A stretch of 5,170 bases of DNA from Pseudomonadota bacterium (GTDB lineage: Bacteria; Pseudomonadota; Gammaproteobacteria; Xanthomonadales; Rhodanobacteraceae): contig JAFEEK010000026.1 of assembly GCA_018241165.1 (NCBI GenBank), positions 1 to 5,170 of the forward strand, in the 5' to 3' direction. Shown here in pieces: positions 1-4,588 of this stretch. Both the position numbers and the translations under genes were made by a program. Within the stretch, counting starts at the first letter, position 1. Each line of letters opens with the position of its first letter. The notes beneath the pieces were generated by a model. That model was not told the DNA's origin. It made no database searches and worked only from the letters and a program-made list of their open reading frames with translations.

Positions 1-957
1 GAAACCGCGAACGAACTCGGCATCCAGTGGCAGGTTCCGCTCGGCGACAAGAGCCATGTGCTGGGTGGCACCAACTTCACCGGCAACACACCGGGCAACA
101 ACATCTTCAATGTCACCAGCGGCCTGAACGCATCCGGCGGCCCGGCGGTCACCGTCGGCAACGGCCTGAACCTGGGTTACCTCGACACGGTCACGCTGAA
201 CGGCAAGCAGTTGCTCAGCCTCGGCGGCCTGCTTTCGGCGCTGCGCAGCAACGGCAAGAACAACATCCTGTCCACGCCGTCGATCATGACGCTCGACAAC
301 CAGGAAGCGATGATCAAGGTCGCGCAGGAAGTCCCGTTCGTGACCGGTTCCTACACCACCAATACGGGTGGCAATTCCGGCAGCAATGGCAACACCACCG
401 GCATCGGCAATCCGTTCCAGACCATCCAGCGCAAGGATGTGGGCCTGACCCTGACCGTCACGCCGCATATCAATTCCGGCGACACGGTGCGCCTTGACAT
501 CCACCAGGAAGTCTCCAACCTGCTGCCGCCGGTGCAAGGCGCGGTCGATCTGGTCACCAACAAGCGCGAGATCAAGACCACGGTGATGGTCAAGGACGAT
601 TCCTTGCTCGTGCTCGGCGGATTGATCTCGGACAACGTCAAGGACAGCGTGCAGAAAGTGCCGGCGCTGGGCGACATTCCGTTGATCGGCAACCTGTTTC
701 GCTATCGCAGCAACGACCACACCAAACAGGATCTGATGGTATTCCTGCATCCGAAGATCCTGCGCGATGCGGCAAGCGAGGCGCAGGTATCCGGCGAGAA
801 GTACAATTTCCTGCGCACCGAGCAATTGCGCATGCGCGAAAATTCCGAAACGATCACGCCGCGCGGCCAGCAGCCGATGCTGCCGGAAGTGCACGATTTC
901 CTGAAATCGCCGGCGCTGGACGTGGCGCCAAAAGATTCGGGATCCACGCATCCGTGA
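1..957 (+). CDS. gspD: Type II secretion system secretin GspD, C-terminal part (5' end outside window)
   Basis: GspD forms the multimeric outer-membrane channel through which the type II secretion system releases folded proteins. The frame is open from base 1 to TGA at 955-957, giving 318 residues. The N-terminal N0-N3 domains and signal peptide are missing because the window starts inside the gene. Visible secretin hallmarks, numbered from the window start, are NNILSTPSIMTLDNQEA (about 87-103), followed by VPFVTGS and a Gly/Asn/Thr-rich stretch probably belonging to the gate region. Next come VGLTLTVTPHIN (147-158) and LVLGGLISD (203-211), with VPALGDIPLIGNLFR (220-234) after them. This order is the usual secretin core. 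The roughly 70-residue tail after the core is polar and could be the S-domain that contacts a pilotin, but its sequence is not diagnostic. The stop codon overlaps the GTG start of gspE, so the two are probably translationally coupled. The GspD family fits better than PilQ or a type III secretin because of the adjacent GspE. Confidence 0.95.
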   Translation, partial: ETANELGIQWQVPLGDKSHVLGGTNFTGNTPGNNIFNVTSGLNASGGPAVTVGNGLNLGYLDTVTLNGKQLLSLGGLLSALRSNGKNNILSTPSIMTLDNQEAMIKVAQEVPFVTGSYTTNTGGNSGSNGNTTGIGNPFQTIQRKDVGLTLTVTPHINSGDTVRLDIHQEVSNLLPPVQGAVDLVTNKREIKTTVMVKDDSLLVLGGLISDNVKDSVQKVPALGDIPLIGNLFRYRSNDHTKQDLMVFLHPKILRDAASEAQVSGEKYNFLRTEQLRMRENSETITPRGQQPMLPEVHDFLKSPALDVAPKDSGSTHP

Positions 958-2429
958 CTGCGCATCCGCCGCGGCCCAGCTTCGGCTTCGCCCGCCGCAA
1001 CGGCGCCACGCTGGTCGCCTGGCATGGCGACGAGGCCGAAGTCGCCTGGCGCGAGGGCGTCAAACCCGAAGTCTTGAGCGAACTGCGCCGCTACCTCGAC
1101 GCGCCGCTGAAACTCGTGCGCCACGATGCGGCCGGATTCGATCGCCTGCTGCGCGAGCTCTATGAACAGGGCGACGACGCACGCGCGATGGTGGCCGACT
1201 TCGATGACGAGATGGATCTGAAAACCCTCGCCGACGAATTGCCCGAGCCGGAGGACCTGCTCGAATCCGAGGACGACGCACCGATCATCCGCCTGATCAA
1301 CGCGCTGCTCACCGAAGCGGTGAAGGAAGGCGCGAGCGACATCCACATCGAGCCGTTCGAGAACCGCCTCGTCGTGCGCTTTCGCATCGACGGCGTGCTG
1401 CGCGAAGTCCTGGCACCGCAGAAGGCGATCGCGAGCGCCGTGGTATCGCGCATCAAGGTCATGGCACGGCTGGACATCGCCGAGAAACGCCTGCCGCAGG
1501 ACGGCCGCATCGGATTGAAGATCGCCGGGCGCCCGGTCGACGTGCGCGTGTCCACGATTCCCGCCGGCCACGGCGAACGCGTCGTGCTGCGTCTGCTCGA
1601 CAAGCAGGCCGGCAAGCTCGATCTGAAACAACTCGGCATGGCGCCGGATACGCTGACCGCGCTGAGCGACGTGATCCAGCGCCCGCACGGAATCCTGCTC
1701 GTCACCGGCCCGACCGGATCGGGCAAAACCACGACGCTGTACGGTTCGCTGCTCCAGCTCAACGACGCCAGCCGCAACATCATGACCGTGGAAGACCCGA
1801 TCGAGTACTACATCGACGGCGTCGGCCAGACCCAGGTCAACACGAAAGTGGACATGACCTTCGCGCGAGGTCTGCGCGCGATCCTGCGCCAGGACCCGGA
1901 CGTCGTCATGGTCGGCGAAATCCGCGACCTGGAAACCGCCGAAATCGCGGTGCAGGCCTCGCTCACCGGCCATCTGGTGCTATCGACGCTGCATACGAAC
2001 TCCGCCGTCGGCGCGGTCACGCGCCTGCGCGACATGGGCGTGGAACCGTTCCTGCTGTCCTCGTCGCTGATCGGCGTGCTCGCGCAGCGCCTCGTGCGCG
2101 TGCTCGATCCTGCACAGCGCGAAATGTACGCGGCCACCACACGCGAACTCGCCGCGTTCGGCAAACCCGCCGATACGCGCGCGAACTTGTATCGGCCCTC
2201 CGCACAAGCCGCCGGTCGTCACGCCGGCTACAAAGGCCGCACCGGCATCTACGAATTCGTGCCAGTGGATGAGGAGTTGCGCCGCCTGATCCACGCCAAT
2301 GCCGCCGAGGCCGAGCTCGAACGCCACGCCCGCACGCGCACGCCGAGCATCCTCGATGACGGCTGGCGCAAGTGCGTCGCCGGCATCACCAGCGCCGAGG
2401 AAGTACTGCGCGTTACGCGTGAAGAGTAG
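954..2429 (+). CDS. gspE: Type II secretion system ATPase GspE, lacking the tetracysteine motif
   Basis: GspE is the cytoplasmic hexameric ATPase that drives pseudopilus assembly at the inner membrane, docking through GspL. The 491-residue length is close to normal for the family. Residues about 1-95 are the variable N-terminal domain. The conserved region starts at DDAPIIRLINALL (108-119), followed by EGASDIHIEPFE (125-136). The nucleotide site is complete: Walker A GPTGSGKT (252-259), Asp box around VEDPIEY (D281), Walker B VVMVGEIRD (317-325, catalytic E322) and His box STLHTNS (H347). In most GspE proteins LCPxC and GCxxC pairs follow and bind zinc. Here the matching segments are LDPAQ (384-388) and AQAAG (417-421), so all four cysteines are replaced with no length change, while the flanking LVRVL and GYKGRTGIYE are intact. 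The start is GTG at 954, overlapping gspD TGA as GTGA. No good Shine-Dalgarno is seen, which fits coupling. PilB is less likely because gspD lies next to it and the N-terminal domain is short. Confidence 0.96.
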   Translation: MTAHPPRPSFGFARRNGATLVAWHGDEAEVAWREGVKPEVLSELRRYLDAPLKLVRHDAAGFDRLLRELYEQGDDARAMVADFDDEMDLKTLADELPEPEDLLESEDDAPIIRLINALLTEAVKEGASDIHIEPFENRLVVRFRIDGVLREVLAPQKAIASAVVSRIKVMARLDIAEKRLPQDGRIGLKIAGRPVDVRVSTIPAGHGERVVLRLLDKQAGKLDLKQLGMAPDTLTALSDVIQRPHGILLVTGPTGSGKTTTLYGSLLQLNDASRNIMTVEDPIEYYIDGVGQTQVNTKVDMTFARGLRAILRQDPDVVMVGEIRDLETAEIAVQASLTGHLVLSTLHTNSAVGAVTRLRDMGVEPFLLSSSLIGVLAQRLVRVLDPAQREMYAATTRELAAFGKPADTRANLYRPSAQAAGRHAGYKGRTGIYEFVPVDEELRRLIHANAAEAELERHARTRTPSILDDGWRKCVAGITSAEEVLRVTREE

Positions 2430-2434
2430 ATTTT

Positions 2435-2480
2435 CCTTCCCCTGCGCAGCGGGGGAAGGTGGCCGAAGGCCGGAAGGGGG
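2435..2480. repeat. REP-like G-rich double hairpin after gspE
   Basis: CCTTCCCC (2435-2442) pairs perfectly with GGGGAAGG (2452-2459). The stem can continue inward through T-G, G-C and C-G pairs to a GCA triloop, giving about 11 pairs. A second small hairpin GGCC-GAA-GGCC (2461-2471) follows directly, and then GGAAGGGGGC. A strong palindrome, a minor palindrome and a G-rich tail in a short intergenic gap are typical of dispersed extragenic palindromes in high-GC gammaproteobacteria. No T-run follows on the plus strand, so this is not a classical intrinsic terminator for gspE. It could still stabilise the 3' end of the gspDE mRNA. Only one copy is in the window, so its repeat nature is inferred from style. 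Confidence 0.6.
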
Positions 2481-2485
2481 CATTC

Positions 2486-2514
2486 TTGCGCCGCATCCAT
2501 TCTGGATGTATTTT
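2486..2514 (+). promoter_or_regulatory. Candidate sigma-70 promoter of the toxin-antitoxin operon
   Basis: TTGCGC (2486-2491) resembles a -35 box (3 of 6 matches). TATTTT (2509-2514) resembles a -10 box (4 of 6 matches), and the spacer is exactly 17 bases. Transcription would start near 2520-2522, leaving a leader of only about a dozen bases before the antitoxin ATG. The spacer is filled by a palindrome, as expected of an autorepressed promoter. The boxes are weak, so the call relies mainly on spacing and placement. Confidence 0.45.
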
Positions 2515-2531
2515 GCATCCACGGAGGATGC
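2493..2531. promoter_or_regulatory. Twin palindromes, candidate antitoxin operator
   Basis: Two adjacent inverted repeats use the same half-site. CATCCA-TTC-TGGATG spans 2494-2508 and GCATCC-ACGGA-GGATGC spans 2515-2531. Their centres, at 2501 and 2523, are 22 bases apart, about two helical turns, so bound dimers would lie on the same face of the DNA. The first sits between the candidate -35 and -10 boxes. The second covers the likely transcription start and contains the GGAGG Shine-Dalgarno (2523-2527). Ribbon-helix-helix antitoxins commonly repress their own promoters by binding such repeats, so this is the natural site for the antitoxin-toxin complex. Binding itself is inferred. Confidence 0.6.
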
Positions 2532-2532
2532 C

Positions 2533-2847
2533 ATGCCCACCACGTTCACGATCAAGCAAGTGCCCGACGACCTTGCCGCGCGCATGCGCGAGCGCGCGGC
2601 GATGAACCGGCGTTCGCTGCAACGCGAATTGCTGCTGATTCTGGAAGACGCCGCCACCTTGCGCGTGTCCGAACCTCCCGCACCCGCGTATTTGCCGGTG
2701 GTCGCGTCCACACGCGCCCGCGCGCAACGCGATGCCGGCAAACTCAGCCTGGACGCATTGTGGAAACGCGCGCGCAAACTCGGCGCCGCGAGCCCTTCCG
2801 AATCCGCCGCCATCATCCGCCGCGATCGCGATGCCCGTCGTCGTTGA
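2533..2847 (+). CDS. FitA/VapB-like ribbon-helix-helix antitoxin
   Basis: This 104-residue protein is the likely antitoxin of a type II toxin-antitoxin pair: it would neutralise the PIN toxin by direct contact and bind the operon promoter. Residues 3-10 (TTFTIKQV) look like the DNA-contacting beta strand. PDDLAARMRERAAMNRRSLQRELLLILEDA (in part 11-40) forms the two helices of an Arc/FitA-type fold, with the typical NRRSLQRE turn. Residues about 46-104 are a less conserved tail, rich in Arg/Lys and ending RRDRDARRR, in the position where such antitoxins wrap around the toxin. The start is ATG at 2533, preceded by GGAGG at 2523-2527 with a 5-base gap. A longer in-frame reading from further upstream would run through gspE and the intergenic hairpin and is not credible. 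The stop lies 17 bases inside the toxin gene. A solitary transcription regulator is less likely given the PIN partner. Confidence 0.87.
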   Translation: MPTTFTIKQVPDDLAARMRERAAMNRRSLQRELLLILEDAATLRVSEPPAPAYLPVVASTRARAQRDAGKLSLDALWKRARKLGAASPSESAAIIRRDRDARRR

Positions 2848-3223
2848 TGCCTCGGCCATTGCGGCCGTGCTGTTCGACGAGCCCGAGGCCGCGCCCATCG
2901 TCGCCAGCGTCAAAGGCAAGCTGTTCGCGCCGACATTGCTGCGCTACGAGCTCGCCAGCGTGTGCACGACCAAACGCATCCGCCATCCGCAACGGGTGCG
3001 CGAGATCGACGCGCGCTACCGACTGCTGGACACGTTCGACATAGCCTACGCCGAACCGGATTGGCCGAGCCTGCCCTCGCTGGCACAACGCTGGGCGTTA
3101 TCCGTTTACGATGCCGCCTATCTGCAACTCGCGCTGGCGAAAAATGCCGCATTGATCACCCTCGATGCGCGCCTCGCCGCCGCGTGGGATGATGCGGTCG
3201 CTTCGATGCGCGGGGAAAAATGA
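2831..3223 (+). CDS. vapC: PIN-domain toxin, VapC/FitB-like ribonuclease
   Basis: This 130-residue protein has the length and layout of a VapC-type PIN ribonuclease, a metal-dependent endonuclease that stops growth by cleaving RNA (often tRNA or rRNA) when the antitoxin is lost. The acidic active-site set is complete: D6 in VVVDAS, E40 in LLRYELASV, D94 in SVYDAAYLQLA and D112 in LITLDARLA. Each sits in its expected local motif, so the enzyme looks intact. The chosen start is ATG 2831, directly before the VVVDAS strand. Longer in-frame starts would add about 33 residues of antitoxin-overlapping sequence with no PIN character. No Shine-Dalgarno is visible before it, and the gene overlaps the antitoxin by 17 bases, so translation is probably coupled to that of the antitoxin, helping keep antitoxin in excess. 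The RNA target cannot be read from sequence. Confidence 0.93.
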   Translation: MPVVVDASAIAAVLFDEPEAAPIVASVKGKLFAPTLLRYELASVCTTKRIRHPQRVREIDARYRLLDTFDIAYAEPDWPSLPSLAQRWALSVYDAAYLQLALAKNAALITLDARLAAAWDDAVASMRGEK

Positions 3224-3259
3224 TCCGCGCCGCCATACCCGACGATTCCCGCGCGGATC
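3216..3259 (-). terminator. Intrinsic-type terminator of the minus-strand operon, between converging genes
   Basis: GATCCGCGC (3222-3230) and GCGCGGATC (3251-3259) form a perfect 9-pair GC-rich stem with a 20-base loop. On the minus strand the stem is followed by ATTTTT (complement of 3216-3221), as in an intrinsic terminator for the two-gene minus-strand operon. On the plus strand no T-run follows. The base of the stem overlaps the toxin stop codon (3221-3223) and the stop codon of the small membrane gene (3259-3261). The long loop lowers confidence. Confidence 0.55.
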
Positions 3260-3513
3260 TAGCGCCACCGTAACGGCGGCGCCATGCCGCCGAGCTCGAG
3301 CAAGCCCCATACGCACAAGGCGATGCCGCCGCAGACGTACAGCGCGAGAAAAAGGTGGAACGCGATCGGGTTGTCGTCGCGATTGGGCCGGTAGCTGCGC
3401 CAGCCGCGGCTGCCCGCGGGCAATTCGCCGCTGCGCCAGCCGTTGTATGCGACCGCGAGGATGCCGCTACCGAAGCCGAGCAGAAACAGGATGCTGAGCC
3501 AGCCCGGCATCAT
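3259..3513 (-). CDS. Small membrane protein, two predicted helices, function unknown
   Basis: I do not recognise this 84-residue protein. It begins MMPGWLSILFLLGFGSGILAV (in part 1-20), a clear membrane helix. A polar, Arg/Asn-rich loop follows (about 24-50, with the cluster SRGWRSYRPNRDDNP), and then a second hydrophobic helix at about 51-74 (FHLFLALYVCGGIALCVWG). It ends with the basic tail PPLRWR. The ATG at 3513 overlaps the TGA of the upstream gene as ATGA, and a second ATG follows at once. Translation is therefore probably coupled to the 265-residue membrane protein, and the two may work as a pair in the inner membrane. Both frames overlapping here keep hydrophobic character only where helices are predicted, which supports this being a real gene. 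An inverted repeat with a T-run just after the stop probably ends the transcript. Confidence 0.75.
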   Translation of the reverse strand: MMPGWLSILFLLGFGSGILAVAYNGWRSGELPAGSRGWRSYRPNRDDNPIAFHLFLALYVCGGIALCVWGLLELGGMAPPLRWR

Positions 3514-4307
3514 GCGCGGCGTCCAGGCCAGACCCGCCGTGCGATCGCCAGCACCGCCATCGCCGCGCTGCTCAATGCGCCGGCGATGAGAACCTCGAAC
3601 GGCCACAGGTTGTGCGAGGTGGGATCGATCGCGGTGCCGGCGATAATTCGCAACACGACGAACGCCATAAGCACTGCCGGCACGGCGCAAGCCAGGCGCC
3701 AGCCGCCGCGCCAGCGCCACAGGCCCCAGGCGGGTGCGGCGAATCCGAGCAGCGCCAGTGCGAGCATCGACAGCATGAAGCCGTTATACAGGGCGATTGT
3801 GCTTGCGCTGACGGGCTCGTTCATGCGCCGCTCGTAATCGGCGCGCTGCGCCTGTGCGTCGAGCGCAGACATGCGCTCCACCCATTCGGGTTTGTCCGCG
3901 CCGTTTGCGGCCGCATCGCTGCCCTGCACGCGCACGGCGTAGCGCGCCACTTCGTGAGTGCCCTTTGGCGAACCGTCGCCGGCGCGGATGCGTACTTCAT
4001 CGACCTGCGCATCCGCATCCATGAGAAAAAACCAGCCGAGCGCTTCGCCATTGCCAGCGTAAGTGCGCGAAGGATTGCTGCCGGCGTTCGCGCGTTGACC
4101 CTTGAAATAGGGCTCGGCCCAGATCTGGATCGGATGATCGGTCGCATACCGCAGGCGCAGGTAGAAATTCTGGTTGCGCACCAGGGTGACCTCGTCCCCC
4201 GTCGGATACGTTTCCAGCACTTGCACAGTGGTTTGCACTTGCGCATGTGCGAGGTACGCGCTGCAAAGCCACAGCACGGCGCAAACGACAATGGAAAGAC
4301 GATTCAT
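3510..4307 (-). CDS. Exported/anchored membrane protein with periplasmic domain and three C-terminal helices, function unknown
   Basis: This 265-residue protein is not one I can assign to a named family. Residues 1-22 form a signal peptide ending in AHA, a plausible signal peptidase site before Gln23. Residues about 23-170 are soluble and probably periplasmic. They include a beta-rich stretch (NFYLRLRYATDHPIQIWAEP, from about 47) with a GEALGWFFLMDAD segment (87-99) and VDEVRIRAGDGSPKG (102-116), then a charged helical linker (EWVERMSALDAQAQRADYERR in part, 141-161). Three hydrophobic segments follow at about 174-196, 205-224 and 233-256, with a basic end RRVWPGRRA. The start is ATG 4307 with GGGGA five bases upstream. 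An in-frame ATG at 4319 with GGGGAA before it would add only MGIS. The open frame continues far upstream into the Rieske gene region, but that part is antisense GC-rich shadow. The stop overlaps the next gene as ATGA. The topology suggests the N-terminal domain senses or binds something in the periplasm, which is inference only. Confidence 0.8.
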   Translation of the reverse strand: MNRLSIVVCAVLWLCSAYLAHAQVQTTVQVLETYPTGDEVTLVRNQNFYLRLRYATDHPIQIWAEPYFKGQRANAGSNPSRTYAGNGEALGWFFLMDADAQVDEVRIRAGDGSPKGTHEVARYAVRVQGSDAAANGADKPEWVERMSALDAQAQRADYERRMNEPVSASTIALYNGFMLSMLALALLGFAAPAWGLWRWRGGWRLACAVPAVLMAFVVLRIIAGTAIDPTSHNLWPFEVLIAGALSSAAMAVLAIARRVWPGRRA

Positions 4308-4335
4308 CGAGATCCCCATGCACTTTCCCCGATGT

Positions 4336-4355
4336 GCAGCATACACAATTGCTGC
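4336..4355. promoter_or_regulatory. Short dyad upstream of the minus-strand membrane operon
   Basis: GCAGCA (4336-4341) and TGCTGC (4350-4355) form a 6-base inverted repeat with 8 bases between, about 30 bases before the minus-strand start codon. On the minus strand the same place contains TATGCT, a passable -10 box, but I see no convincing -35 box 16-18 bases further out. It may be the promoter/operator area of the membrane operon. Such a short dyad can arise by chance. Confidence 0.25.
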
Positions 4356-4429
4356 CGCGGCTCGACTGCGCCAATCCGTTGCCCATGGTACGCATGGATC
4401 GGCACCAAACTGTGCCCCGTCCCCGAAAT

Positions 4430-4495
4430 ATGGGCTGGGCAATCGACCCCGAGGGCAACAAGCTCGAATTGTGGCAGCCGCCGGAAGAACAATAG
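4430..4495 (+). pseudogene. Remnant of a glyoxalase/VOC-family C-terminus
   Basis: The plus-strand frame ending in TAG at 4493-4495 reads GWAIDPEGNKLELWQPPEEQ before the stop. DPEGNKLELWQPP is the characteristic last strand of glyoxalase I/bleomycin-resistance (VOC) proteins. In intact members the Glu of ELW is a metal ligand. Upstream of about 4424 the same frame (VRMDRHQTVPRPRN and earlier) shows no VOC-like sequence. Neither of the other two plus frames does either, and the space is soon occupied by the divergent membrane operon. About 100 residues of a normal VOC domain are therefore missing, so I read this as the 3' stub of a gene lost by deletion or replacement. A terminator-like hairpin follows the stop codon, as expected for an original gene end. 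A real 21-codon gene starting at ATG 4430 is possible but has no evident Shine-Dalgarno. Confidence 0.65.
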
Positions 4496-4499
4496 GGCT

Positions 4500-4537
4500 T
4501 GACCGGCGATCCTGCACGGCAACGCCGGTTATTGTTT
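4500..4537 (+). terminator. Hairpin with T-rich tail after the VOC remnant
   Basis: ACCGGCG (4502-4508) pairs with CGCCGGT (4523-4529). A G-T and a T-A pair extend the stem outward, enclosing a 14-base loop. TTATTGTTT follows on the plus strand, a T-rich though interrupted tail. Its place five to seven bases after the TAG of the VOC remnant suggests it ended that gene's transcript. It also lies in the 5' region of the Rieske gene, so it could instead act there as an operator or leader structure. Confidence 0.45.
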
Positions 4538-4588
4538 GGACAGGGCGTAAGCGTGGATACTGGCATTTCGAAGGGAGACACCACCCAC

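Noticed and set aside
702..1973. Long minus-strand open frame (423 codons) antisense to gspD/gspE
   Set aside because: It lies opposite a well-supported ATPase gene, its protein has no recognisable motifs, and long antisense frames are common in GC-rich genes.
2431..2459. Intrinsic terminator for gspE
   Set aside because: The T-run lies before, not after, the stem on the plus strand, so the stem alone does not make a standard terminator.
2299..2532. Upstream extension of the antitoxin frame
   Set aside because: It overlaps the gspE 3' end and translates the palindromic repeat. ATG 2533 has a good Shine-Dalgarno and begins the ribbon-helix-helix fold.
2822..2829. GCGATCGC octamer as a HIP1-type cyanobacterial repeat
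   Set aside because: There is a single occurrence in GC-rich coding sequence, and the gene content does not suggest a cyanobacterium.
2732..2830. Upstream extension of the PIN toxin frame
   Set aside because: The added residues are an out-of-frame reading of the antitoxin tail, and PIN domains start a few residues before the first catalytic Asp, as at ATG 2831.
3612..4502. Plus-strand open frame of 296 codons
   Set aside because: It runs antisense to the membrane protein, whose signal peptide and helices are convincing. The plus-strand product is His/Ala/Arg-rich without domain features.
4499..4535. TTGACC (4499-4504) and TATTGT (4530-4535) as a promoter for the Rieske gene
   Set aside because: The spacing is 25 bases, far outside the 16-18 range, and both elements are better explained as parts of the hairpin and its tail.
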